Source: Dongia_A sp035695765
Lineage (GTDB): Bacteria > Pseudomonadota > Alphaproteobacteria > Dongiales > Dongiaceae
Length of the DNA: 64,000 nucleotides
Reading direction: 5' to 3'
Assembly (NCBI GenBank): GCA_035695765.1
Contig: DASRRI010000091.1
Location: forward strand, 24,856 to 88,855
Within the stretch, counting starts at the first letter, position 1. Each line of letters begins with the position of its first letter. This document shows, in pieces, positions 7,172 through 15,390 of the stretch. The position numbers and the translations under genes are program-made. Under the pieces are notes generated by a model. It was not told the DNA's origin, did no database searches, and saw nothing but the letters and a program-made list of their open reading frames with translations.

Positions 7172-8348
7172 TCAACGGCGAGCCCGCCTCGGCTTGGTGC
7201 TGGCGCTCGTTTCGGTCGGACTGTTCGCCATCTCGCCGACCCTGGCCCGCCTCTCCTACCAAGCGGGCGCGGGCCCACTCAGCGCCAATGTCGTTCGCGG
7301 CTTCCTGCTGTTCTCTTTGTTCGCCGTCGTCCTCCTTCTCCGTCCTCGACCCAGGACCGAGATGCGCGAAGGATGGGGATCGCGCCGCCCGAGGCTCGTT
7401 GCCGCGGTTCTTGGTCTTTCCTATGCCGCATTCGCCTGGATCTATCAGGCGGCCATTTTCGAGGTGGGCGCCGGACCATCGCTGGTCGCCGCCAACGCCA
7501 GCGCGATCCTGGTGGTTCTGTGGCAGGCGCGGCCCTTCCGGGCTTGCAAATCCCCTCATCCCGCGGGCATGCCGGAGCTTGCTGCGGCGCTCGTCACCGT
7601 GACCGGCGTCTATCTCCTGGCGGCGGACAGCCATGCGAGCGCGCGGAGCCTGATCTACTGCTTCCTCATCATGGTCGGTTGTTGCGTGATGACAATCACC
7701 ACCGAATGGGCGGCCGAAGTCGGCGTGACCTTCGCCCAGCGCGGGCGCGCGATTGGCCTTGGCATGCTGTTGCTCGTCATCCCACTCGCTCTTGGATACC
7801 AGGAGATTCCCATCGAGCCGTCTCAGCGGGCAGCTACGGAGTGGTGGGCCCTCACGCTGCCGGATGGCGCGCTCGGCTGGTACGCATTCCTCGGCTCTGC
7901 CGTCACCATGATCGGAGCCATCAGCCTCTATAGCGCGGCCATCGGCCATATCGGCGCCGTGCGCGTGTCGCTGATCGCCAATGCCGAGCCGGCCCTTGGC
8001 CTCGCCATTGCCTGGATCGGAGCCGGAGAGGAGCTCGGCGTCCTCGGAGTCCTGGGCGGCGTCCTGGCTTCGGCCGGCCTCGTCAATTGGCGCTGGATCG
8101 CGGAATTGACGATGGGCGCGCTGTACTCAGGCCCACTCGGTCGTGCCCGGCGCGAGAGAGCAATACCGGTCGCCCTCCAATCCGGGTTCTGCGATCGGTT
8201 GAAGTCGGCACGCTTCAGCCTTTGGCCGCTCTTCCGCCGGTCGATGAATCGGCGAGTTGCTCCGCACAAGCATCCCGAACGCACCCGCGCAGCCACCGAT
8301 GCGCTGGATCGGCATCCAGCCGCGGGTGCCAGAGCAATGAAACCGTGA
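7149..8348 (+). CDS. EamA/DMT-superfamily permease
   Basis: Integral membrane transporter with about ten hydrophobic helices and the duplicated EamA fold; the second half carries SLIANAEPALGLAIAWI, the usual second-repeat signature. Members export amino acids, metabolites or drugs. The start overlaps the broken upstream gene by 23 nt. Transmembrane sequence ends near SAGLVNWRW (about residue 318), the normal end of the family, yet the frame runs a further 75-80 codons of Arg-rich sequence and overlaps the convergent LysR gene by 134 bp. The original stop may have been lost. Substrate unknown. Confidence 0.8.
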   Translation: MSFSPGRDQRRARLGLVLALVSVGLFAISPTLARLSYQAGAGPLSANVVRGFLLFSLFAVVLLLRPRPRTEMREGWGSRRPRLVAAVLGLSYAAFAWIYQAAIFEVGAGPSLVAANASAILVVLWQARPFRACKSPHPAGMPELAAALVTVTGVYLLAADSHASARSLIYCFLIMVGCCVMTITTEWAAEVGVTFAQRGRAIGLGMLLLVIPLALGYQEIPIEPSQRAATEWWALTLPDGALGWYAFLGSAVTMIGAISLYSAAIGHIGAVRVSLIANAEPALGLAIAWIGAGEELGVLGVLGGVLASAGLVNWRWIAELTMGALYSGPLGRARRERAIPVALQSGFCDRLKSARFSLWPLFRRSMNRRVAPHKHPERTRAATDALDRHPAAGARAMKP

Positions 8349-9153
8349 TCTCCGGCATGGAGACCGGAAGAGGAAAACTATGCATTCCGGCGCGCAGGTT
8401 TCCGGTGTGCCGTGCGGGAACGCTGGCGATCAGGTCGGAGGCCCGCGCCAGGGCCAGCGCGGTCGAAAAGCCCGCGACAATCGTGACAACCTCGCGCTCC
8501 AGCCCAAGGGGCTCCAAGGCTTCGTCGATATCAATCGGCCCCTTATCGAGACCCCGCCGCGAGATCAGGATGTGCCTGCCGGCTGCATAGCGGGCGGGCG
8601 TGATCTCGCCCTGGCTGAGCGGGTGCCCCATGCGCACGACGCCGATGAACCGGTCTCGGAACAAGGCCTGCGTGCGCACCTCCGGGCCAGTCGCCGCCCC
8701 CACAACGCCGGTTTCCAAATCGACGGTCCCATCGCGCAGCGGGGCGCTGTCTTTGTTCGTCTTCTGCACGAAGTGCAGCCGCACGCCCGGCGCTTCCGCA
8801 CCGACGCGGGCAATGAGGTCCGGCCCGAAGTTTTCCACAAAGCCATCGCTGGTCCGCATTGTGAACGTACGAACGAGTTGTTTGAGATTGTGCGTCTCCG
8901 CAGGGCGGAGCACAGCTCCTCCGTCTTGCACGAGCTGGCTGACCCGCTCGCGGAGTTCGAGCGCTCGGGGAGTGGGAACCAGACCGCGTCCGGCCCGGAC
9001 CAGGAGCGGATCGCCGGTCGCCGCACGCAGCCGCGCCAGCGCCCGGCTCATCGCCGATGAGCTGAGCCGCAACCGTCGGGCTGCGCGCGCAACACTGCCT
9101 TCCGCGAGCAGAACATCAAGGGTAACGAGCAGGTTGAGATCGGGCCGTGACAT
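8215..9153 (-). CDS. LysR-family transcriptional regulator
   Basis: 312 residues. The N-terminal helix-turn-helix is clear: DLNLLVTLDVLLAEGSVARA, then RRLRLSSSAMSRALARLR. The effector-binding domain begins near residue 90 and has the PVSMPEITVSLLWHPR ending seen in the NodD-like branch. It diverges from a drug-type MFS transporter; the 142-bp gap has an inverted repeat with LysR-box geometry (9171-9195). It is therefore likely to regulate that transporter in response to a small ligand. Confidence 0.9.
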   Translation of the reverse strand: MSRPDLNLLVTLDVLLAEGSVARAARRLRLSSSAMSRALARLRAATGDPLLVRAGRGLVPTPRALELRERVSQLVQDGGAVLRPAETHNLKQLVRTFTMRTSDGFVENFGPDLIARVGAEAPGVRLHFVQKTNKDSAPLRDGTVDLETGVVGAATGPEVRTQALFRDRFIGVVRMGHPLSQGEITPARYAAGRHILISRRGLDKGPIDIDEALEPLGLEREVVTIVAGFSTALALARASDLIASVPARHTGNLRAGMHSFPLPVSMPEITVSLLWHPRLDADPAHRWLRGCVRDACAEQLADSSTGGRAAKG

Positions 9154-9170
9154 GCACCGACCATAGCACA

Positions 9171-9195
9171 GTTTGATCGAGATATGGCGTCAAAC
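9171..9195. promoter_or_regulatory. Probable LysR binding site
   Basis: GTTTGA and TCAAAC form an inverted repeat separated by 13 bp and contain the T-N11-A core of LysR boxes. It lies 18 bp upstream of the LysR start and 100 bp upstream of the MFS start, a usual place for the autoregulatory recognition site. Confidence 0.55.
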
Positions 9196-9295
9196 GCACG
9201 AATAAAGTGCAAATGATGCGTGTTCCGCCATGTCAGGCCAGGGACTACGTTTCTGACAGCTCCGTTTCCGGAGTCCCCAGGAAAAGGAGTTCATA

Positions 9296-10777
9296 TTGAA
9301 ACCAATCATGACAGGACGGGACGAGGCGGTCGCTGGAGGTGCTGAGCGGACACCTTCGGTTCGGTGGGCACTCGCCAGCCTTTCGCTATCCATGTTGCTG
9401 TCCTCCCTCGGCACCAGCATCGCCAACGTTGCCTTGCCGACATTGGCCCAGGCGTTCACCGCCTCCTTTCAAGAAGTCCAGTGGATCGTCCTCGCTTATC
9501 TCCTCGCGATCACCACCCTCATCGTCAGCGTCGGACGGCTCGGTGACATCACCGGCCGCCGACGGCTGCTGCTGGCGGGAATCCTCTTGTTCACGGTCGC
9601 CTCGGCGTTGAGCGGCGTCGCGCCCACGCTCTGGCTGCTGATCGCCGCCCGCGCTGCGCAGGGCCTTGGAGCTGCCATCATGATGGCCCTCGCCATCGCG
9701 TTTGTGGGTGAGACCGTGCCGAAAGCAAAGACCGGTAGCGCCATGGGCTTGCTCGGAACGACGTCCGCGATTGGCACCGCTCTCGGTCCATCGCTCGGCG
9801 GTGCTTTGATCGCCGGACCCGGTTGGCGGGCAATCTTTCTCATCATGGTACCGCTGGGTGTTGTGGCCTTTCTCCTGGCGCATCGCTACCTGCCCGTTGA
9901 TCGCCACGGGCCGAAGGGTGATCGGACCGGCTTCGACAGTTTGGGCACGCTGCTGCTTGCTCTGACGCTTGCGGCTTATGCTCTCGCTATGACGGCGGGA
10001 GGCGGTCATTTCGGTCGGCTCAACATGGGCCTGCTGTTGGCCGCTGTCCTTGGAGGCAGCGTCTTTGTGCTTGCGGAGGCGAGAGTGGCATCGCCACTGA
10101 TCCAATTGGCGGTGTTTCGCAATGCGGTGTTGAGTGCCAGCCTAGCCATGAACGCGCTCGTCTCGACGGTGATGATGGCAACGCTGGTGGTCGGGCCGTT
10201 CTACCTCTCCCGCGCGCTCGGGCTGGGCGAGGCCCTTGTTGGGATCATCATGTCGACCGGCCCAATAATCTCCGCACTGAGCGGTGTCCCGGCTGGTCGC
10301 ATCGTCGACCGGTTGGGCGCGCCATTCGCGGTGATCACTGGGCTCATCGCAATGGCGGCTGGTTCAATTGCACTATCCGTGCTTCCGGCGATCTTCGGCA
10401 TTGCGGGCTACATTGCTGCAATCGCCCTCCTGACCCCGGGCTATCAACTGTTCCAGGCAGCCAACAACACTGCCGTCATGATCGATGTCCATCCTGACCA
10501 GCGGGGCGTCATTTCCGGCATGCTCAACCTGTCGCGCAATCTCGGGCTCATCACCGGTGCATCCGTCATGGGTGCCGTATTCGCGCTCGCGTCGGCGGCG
10601 ATCGACATCACGACGGCGCATCCAGACGCTATTGCCACCGGCATGCGGATCACGTTCGCGGTGGCGGCGACACTGATCGTCGGCGCGCTCGCCGTCGCGA
10701 TTGGAAGCCGTGCTCTCGCAGCACGCCCATCGCTCCCTGGAGGCGCGTCACGACGCGAGCCCGGCACCAGCAGGTGA
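9296..10777 (+). CDS. MFS transporter, DHA2 (EmrB/QacA-like) drug:H+ antiporter
   Basis: 493 residues with about 14 hydrophobic helices, the DHA2 size. Helix 1 has SLGTSIANVALPTLAQAF, followed by QWIVLAYLL and the loop 2-3 motif GRLGDITGRRR (motif A). TSAIGTALGPSLGGALI resembles antiporter motif C. Expected role: proton-driven efflux of hydrophobic compounds. The TTG at 9296 is chosen because GGAG lies 6 nt upstream; the ATG at 9308 would be 18 nt from it. The divergent LysR gene is the likely regulator. Confidence 0.88.
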   Translation: MKPIMTGRDEAVAGGAERTPSVRWALASLSLSMLLSSLGTSIANVALPTLAQAFTASFQEVQWIVLAYLLAITTLIVSVGRLGDITGRRRLLLAGILLFTVASALSGVAPTLWLLIAARAAQGLGAAIMMALAIAFVGETVPKAKTGSAMGLLGTTSAIGTALGPSLGGALIAGPGWRAIFLIMVPLGVVAFLLAHRYLPVDRHGPKGDRTGFDSLGTLLLALTLAAYALAMTAGGGHFGRLNMGLLLAAVLGGSVFVLAEARVASPLIQLAVFRNAVLSASLAMNALVSTVMMATLVVGPFYLSRALGLGEALVGIIMSTGPIISALSGVPAGRIVDRLGAPFAVITGLIAMAAGSIALSVLPAIFGIAGYIAAIALLTPGYQLFQAANNTAVMIDVHPDQRGVISGMLNLSRNLGLITGASVMGAVFALASAAIDITTAHPDAIATGMRITFAVAATLIVGALAVAIGSRALAARPSLPGGASRREPGTSR

Positions 10778-10814
10778 CGTCCAATCGTAGTAGCCTGAGG
10801 CTGCGCTGCTCCTT

Positions 10815-11723
10815 TCAGGTTTCGAAGTAGCGCGGCCGGTCGAGATCGGGAATGAGGCCGGGCTGCTCCGGCTGCCACCCCAGCAAGTCCCGCGTTCGCT
10901 GGCTCGAGGCCAAGTTGTCGAGCGCTGCGAAATGCGCGAACCAGCCGAAATGCTCGGCCGCTTCCTCGGGGGTCTTGCCGACGACCGGCAGGTTCAGGCG
11001 GCGGCCGATCACGTCAGCGATGTCCCGGAACGGGATGCCCTCCTCGGCGACTCCGTGATAGCGGGCGAGGCCAGCGATTCCGGCGGAGCCCTTCTCGAGC
11101 ACGAGCCTGTAGAGCTGAGCCGCGTCGAGCCGATGCACCGCGGGCCAGCGGTTGAGCCCTTCGCCGACATAGGCCGAGGCGCCCTTCTGACGGGCGATGC
11201 CGATGAGCAGAGGAACGAAGCCGTGATCGCCGTCGCCATGAACCGATGGTGGAAGGCGCATAACCGACACGCGCACGCCGCGCGCCGCCACCGAAGCAGC
11301 CGCCTCTTCCGAAGCGACGCGGGGAATCGCGGTGGAGCTGGATGGGTAAGCATCTTCTTCGGTTGCGAGGCGGCCTGGCGTCAGGAGCCCGGTCCCGGAT
11401 GTGACGATCAGGGGGCGGTCGGAGCCGGCGAGCGCGGAGCTGAGAGCTTCGATCGCGCGCCGATCGATCTCGCAGTTCTCCTTGAATTTCGAGAAGTCGT
11501 GGATGAAGGCGGTGTGGATCACGCCATCCGACAGGGCCGCGCCGCTGCGCAGGCTTTCGAGGTCTTCGAGATCACCCCGATGGGCCTGGGCGCCAGCGGC
11601 GGTCAGGGGCTTGGCGCCCGCATCCGAGCGCGCAAGACCGAGCACATGATGGCCTGCGTTGATGAGCTCCTGAACAATGGCAGAGCCGATGAAGCCGGTA
11701 GCACCGGTGACGAAAACGCGCAT
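10815..11723 (-). CDS. NAD(P)-dependent epimerase/dehydratase (atypical SDR)
   Basis: 302 residues with an N-terminal Rossmann motif VTGATGFIGSAIV (residues 5-17) and a second conserved GDLEDLESL segment. The catalytic-loop tyrosine of extended SDRs is not obvious: the stretch STAIPRVASEEAA replaces the usual YxxxK, as in many NAD-binding epimerase-like proteins of unknown reaction. The ATG at 11723 has AGGACAGG upstream. It diverges from an AraC regulator, which may control it in the manner of other AraC/SDR pairs. Confidence 0.85.
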   Translation of the reverse strand: MRVFVTGATGFIGSAIVQELINAGHHVLGLARSDAGAKPLTAAGAQAHRGDLEDLESLRSGAALSDGVIHTAFIHDFSKFKENCEIDRRAIEALSSALAGSDRPLIVTSGTGLLTPGRLATEEDAYPSSSTAIPRVASEEAAASVAARGVRVSVMRLPPSVHGDGDHGFVPLLIGIARQKGASAYVGEGLNRWPAVHRLDAAQLYRLVLEKGSAGIAGLARYHGVAEEGIPFRDIADVIGRRLNLPVVGKTPEEAAEHFGWFAHFAALDNLASSQRTRDLLGWQPEQPGLIPDLDRPRYFET

Positions 11724-11850
11724 CGCGACCTGTCCTTCACCTCGTTTCCATGGCCGCATAGGCAGCGGCGTTGCCGTGAAGGTAGGTGATCGACAAAATA
11801 CGATCTATGCTGAGAAGTCCGTATTATCTTCGCAATCGTCCGGAAAGCCC

Positions 11851-12828
11851 ATGGACCCGCTCTCAGATGTGCTATCGCTGCTGAAACCGCGCAGCCACAT
11901 GTCCGCCGGCTTTGATGCCGGCGGAGAATGGTCGATCCAGTTTCCCGATCAGCAGGAAAGCATCAAGTGCGGCGCCGTGGTTTCCGGTCAGTGCTGGCTG
12001 TCCGTCGAGGGCGATCCCGATGTGGTGCACTTGGATACCGGCGACTGCTTTCTGCTGCCGAGTGGGCGGCCTTTCCGGCTTGCAAGCGACATGACGTTGA
12101 AGCCGGTTGGCGCCGTCACGATCTTTTCGGCCGCGCGGAATGGCGGCATCGCCACATACAATGGCGGCGGGGATTTCTTTCTTGTCAGCAGCCGCTTCGC
12201 TCTGGCTGGCACTCACGCCGGCATTTTGTTGCGGATGCTGCCGCCCATCGTTCATATCCGGAACGAAGCGGACCAGGCGGCGCTGCGCTGGTCCGTGGAG
12301 CGGATGATGCAGGAACTCCGCGCGCAGCAGCCGGGCGGCTTTCTGGTCATCCAACACCTCGCCCACATGATGCTGATCCAGGCCCTGCGGCTGCATCTGG
12401 CGGAAGGGTTGAGCCGCGGCGTCGGGTGGCTGTTCGCCCTTGCGGACAAACAAATGGGCGCGGCGATCAGCGCCATGCACGAGAACCCGGCGCATCGCTG
12501 GACATTGCAGGAACTGGCGGAGCGAGCCGGCATGTCGCGATCGACCTTCGCCCTGAAATTCAAGGAGACGGTCGGGAAGTCACCCATGGAATACCTGACG
12601 CGCTGGCGAATGGTGCTGGCCGGGGACAGGCTGGAGAATTCCAGCGACCCCATTTCCGTCATTGCCCTGTCGCTCGGCTACGAATCCGAAAGCGCCTTCA
12701 GCACAGCTTTCAAGAGGATCCTGGGCTGTTCGCCGCGGCATTATAGCCGCGGCCGGAAGCCAGATTTCCCTTCTAAGAGCGACGGCGAAACTGCCCGCGC
12801 CGATCGACTCGAACCTGTCGCGGGTTGA
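11851..12828 (+). CDS. AraC-family regulator with N-terminal cupin domain
   Basis: 325 residues. The N-terminal half (about 20-180) has the cupin-6 type of effector domain (CGAVVSGQCWLSVEG, then DTGDCFLLPSGRPFRLAS). The C-terminal 100 residues contain the two AraC helix-turn-helix units: WTLQELAERAGMSRSTFALK and ISVIALSLGYESESAFSTAF followed by the typical GCSPRHY. The ATG at 11851 has GGAAAG upstream. The divergent epimerase-like SDR is the probable target, via the 127-bp intergenic region. Confidence 0.9.
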   Translation: MDPLSDVLSLLKPRSHMSAGFDAGGEWSIQFPDQQESIKCGAVVSGQCWLSVEGDPDVVHLDTGDCFLLPSGRPFRLASDMTLKPVGAVTIFSAARNGGIATYNGGGDFFLVSSRFALAGTHAGILLRMLPPIVHIRNEADQAALRWSVERMMQELRAQQPGGFLVIQHLAHMMLIQALRLHLAEGLSRGVGWLFALADKQMGAAISAMHENPAHRWTLQELAERAGMSRSTFALKFKETVGKSPMEYLTRWRMVLAGDRLENSSDPISVIALSLGYESESAFSTAFKRILGCSPRHYSRGRKPDFPSKSDGETARADRLEPVAG

Positions 12829-12939
12829 TATGCGCGGCTGGCGGTTCCTGTAAGCCCCACCGCAGCCCGATTATACCGTCACTCAACTTTCATAGTTTAC
12901 AGACTTGACGGTTTTGTTTCCGTCGATGATTCTCGAAAT

Positions 12940-13275
12940 ATGAAAGCAAAGCAAGCACTGTCTGCGTTCGGGGCGCTTTCCCAGGAAACGCGCCTCGATA
13001 TCTTCCGCCGACTGGTCCGGCTTTCCCCCGATTCAATTCCCGCTGGGGACCTGGCTCACGATCTGGATGTGCCGCCAAGCACTCTGTCCAGCCACCTTGC
13101 GATCATGCAGCGCGCGGGCCTCGTGAAGTCGGACCGCCAAGGGCGCACGATCCTCTACAGCGCCGACCTCGATGGCGCACGTGAATTGGTCGAGTTCCTG
13201 GTCAAGGATTGCTGCCGGGGCCATCCAGAAAGATGTGATCAGCTGCTGAAGGCCGCGCTGCCGGCCTGCTGTTGA
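12940..13275 (+). CDS. arsR: ArsR-family arsenite-responsive repressor
   Basis: 111 residues with a winged helix (IPAGDLAHDLDVPPSTLSSH as recognition region). The arsenite sensor appears to be C-terminal: Cys91-Cys92 and Cys99, plus Cys110-Cys111 at the very end. This resembles the class whose As(III) site is a C-terminal Cys-Cys-x(n)-Cys cluster rather than the ELCVCD helix site. It heads an arsR-arsC-aquaporin operon; a TTGACG element at 12905-12910 may be part of its promoter. It should repress the operon until arsenite binds. Confidence 0.92.
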   Translation: MKAKQALSAFGALSQETRLDIFRRLVRLSPDSIPAGDLAHDLDVPPSTLSSHLAIMQRAGLVKSDRQGRTILYSADLDGARELVEFLVKDCCRGHPERCDQLLKAALPACC

Positions 13276-13306
13276 GGGTCTAGTCCACACTGAGGAAACC
13301 GACGCC

Positions 13307-13816
13307 ATGCCGGACCATGTCTACAACGTTCTGTTCCTCTGCACGGGCAATTCCGCTCGGAGCATCCTCGCCGAGTGCACCCTCAATCGCGAGGGCAACG
13401 GGCGGTTCAAGGCCTTCAGCGCCGGCAGCCATCCAAAGGGACAGGTCCATCCGTTCGCGCTCGCGTTGCTGAAGAAGATGACCTATCCGACCGCGGGCCT
13501 CCGGTCGAAAAGCTGGGACGAGTTCGCGGAGCCCAGCGCTCCGCAACTCGATTTTGTATTCACGGTGTGCGACAACGCCTTCAACGAGGTCTGCCCGATC
13601 TGGCCTGGCCAGCCGATGACGGCTCATTGGGGCGTGTCCGATCCGGCCACAGCGGAAGGCACCGAGGCCGAACGACATCTGGCCTTCGCGGATGCATATC
13701 GCATGATTCACAATCGCATCAGCATCTTCACCAGCCTGCCCATGCGTTCGCTCGACCGCTTGAGCCTGCAGAAGCGCTTGGATGAAATCGGGCGTCCGTT
13801 GCCGAAGTCGGCCTGA
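13307..13816 (+). CDS. arsC: Arsenate reductase ArsC, thioredoxin-coupled LMW-PTP type
   Basis: 169 residues. The phosphatase P-loop CTGNSAR holds Cys12 and Arg18. The relay cysteines Cys88 and Cys95 lie in TVCDNAFNEVCP and the conserved Asp lies in GVSDPA. This triad matches the thioredoxin-dependent arsenate reductases. It reduces As(V) to As(III) in the cytoplasm. It starts 31 bp after arsR and is followed at once by the aquaglyceroporin that would let arsenite leave. Confidence 0.93.
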   Translation: MPDHVYNVLFLCTGNSARSILAECTLNREGNGRFKAFSAGSHPKGQVHPFALALLKKMTYPTAGLRSKSWDEFAEPSAPQLDFVFTVCDNAFNEVCPIWPGQPMTAHWGVSDPATAEGTEAERHLAFADAYRMIHNRISIFTSLPMRSLDRLSLQKRLDEIGRPLPKSA

Positions 13817-13820
13817 CCGG

Positions 13821-14537
13821 ATGGCCGAGTTCGATCTTCCGCGCCGCGCGGTTGCGGAATTCCTCGGCACGTGGCTGCTGGTGGCAACCGTGATCGGCTC
13901 CGGGATCATGGCCGAGAGACTTGCCGGCGGAAATGTCGCCGTTGCCTTGCTCGGCAACACGATTGCCACGGGCGCCATCCTGGTCGTGCTGATCGCGATG
14001 CTGGGACCGCTTTCAGGGGCGCATTTCAATCCTGCCGTATCGCTGGTTTTCGCCGTCACAGGCGAGCTTCCGATCGCTACGCTCGCAACCTATATCGCGG
14101 TCCAAGTCGCTGGCGGTATCGTGGGCACTGTCACCGCGCATCTCATGTTCGAGATGCCGGTTCTGCAGCTGTCGGAGCATGTACGCCAAGGCCCCAGCCA
14201 GTTCCTGTCTGAGGTCGTCGCCACGTTCGGCCTGCTCGCGACCATCCTTGGCTGCCGCCGGTTCCGCCCAGATATCATCCCGGTAGCGGTCGCGCTTTAT
14301 GTCGTGGCTGGCTACTGGTTCACCGCCTCGACCTGCTTCGCCAATCCGGCGGTGGCGATCGCGCGCAGCCTGACGAATACCTTCGCCGGAATCCGCCTGA
14401 ACGATGCCCCATGGTTCATCATGGCGGAGATCATTGGCGCCTTGTTGGCCGCAGCGGTCTTCCGATGGCTCTTGGCCGGCAAATCTTCGCGCTCGGTCGC
14501 CGCGCGAACCGGCGTGCCATCGCGGTTGGCAGAGTAG
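13821..14537 (+). CDS. aqpS: Aquaglyceroporin of the ars operon (AqpS-like)
   Basis: 238 residues with six hydrophobic helices and the two half-helix motifs of aquaporins, NPAVS (HFNPAVS) and NPAVA (CFANPAVA). In rhizobial ars operons an aquaglyceroporin replaces an active arsenite pump and lets As(III) made by ArsC flow out down its gradient. The order arsR-arsC-aqp supports the same role here; no arsB or acr3 is present in the window. The ATG at 13821 lies 4 nt after the arsC stop; an ATG at 13782 would overlap arsC by 35 nt and is less likely. Confidence 0.9.
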   Translation: MAEFDLPRRAVAEFLGTWLLVATVIGSGIMAERLAGGNVAVALLGNTIATGAILVVLIAMLGPLSGAHFNPAVSLVFAVTGELPIATLATYIAVQVAGGIVGTVTAHLMFEMPVLQLSEHVRQGPSQFLSEVVATFGLLATILGCRRFRPDIIPVAVALYVVAGYWFTASTCFANPAVAIARSLTNTFAGIRLNDAPWFIMAEIIGALLAAAVFRWLLAGKSSRSVAARTGVPSRLAE

Positions 14538-14608
14538 GCGCCGTCTAGCGCTGTCCGATCCTCAGTTGCGCGAAGGACTGCGAGCACCAGCAGGGCGCCA
14601 TCCTGCCC

Positions 14609-15379
14609 TCAAGCCGCCGTATAGCCGCCATCGATCAAGATATCCTGGCCATTCACCAGGTCGGACGCCGAGGAAGCGAGATAGAGGATCATGTCGGCCA
14701 CTTCCACCGGCCTGCCAAAACGCGCTGCTGGTATCTTGGCCTTCATGGGGTCGCCCTTCTCCGGCTTGCCCCAGACCTGCTCGCCCATCGGCGTGAGGAT
14801 CACAGTGGGGCAGACGGAATTGATCTGGATATTATGCTTCGCCCACTCCACGCACATGACCTTGGTGAGCATGTTGAGGCCGCCCTTGGACGCGGCATAG
14901 GCGCCATGACCTTCCAAGCCCACAACACCGGCTTGCGATGAAATGTTGATGATCTTTCCGCGCTGCTTCCTGATCATGGCGGGAACCAGCGCCTTGGCCA
15001 GCAGCCATGGCGCGCGAAGATTGATCGCCATGGTCATCTCCCAATCCGGGACTTTCGCATCCAGCAGCGGGTCGATCAGGGCGATGCCCGCGTTGTTCAC
15101 CAGAATGTCGATCGTGCCGAACGCGGTCAGCGCTTCCTGTGCCGCCCGCTCTGGACCGTCAACCGTTGCCATGTCGGCGGAGATGGTCACACAGCGGCGG
15201 CCTTTGGATTCGACGGTGGCCTTGACCTCGTTGAGGCCAACCTTGTCGCGGCCCACAGCGGCAATGTCGGCGCCCGCATCGGCGAGAACCTTGCAGGCCT
15301 CGAACCCGATGCCCTTGGTAGCGCCAGTCATCAGTGCGGTCTTGCCGTCAAGCGCGAAGCGCTTCATCCACTCAGACAT
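14609..15379 (-). CDS. Short-chain dehydrogenase/reductase
   Basis: 256 residues, a classical SDR. The cofactor motif is TGATKGIG (residues 18-25), NNAG lies near residue 94, and the catalytic set is Ser in INISSQAG with Tyr-Lys in YAASKGG. The C terminus DILIDGGYTAA is typical. The absence of a basic residue after the second glycine favours NAD over NADP, but this is weak. It is the last gene of the long minus-strand operon and could oxidise or reduce the imported polyol or sugar derivative. Confidence 0.9.
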   Translation of the reverse strand: MSEWMKRFALDGKTALMTGATKGIGFEACKVLADAGADIAAVGRDKVGLNEVKATVESKGRRCVTISADMATVDGPERAAQEALTAFGTIDILVNNAGIALIDPLLDAKVPDWEMTMAINLRAPWLLAKALVPAMIRKQRGKIINISSQAGVVGLEGHGAYAASKGGLNMLTKVMCVEWAKHNIQINSVCPTVILTPMGEQVWGKPEKGDPMKAKIPAARFGRPVEVADMILYLASSASDLVNGQDILIDGGYTAA

Positions 15380-15390
15380 CGTCAGCCTTC

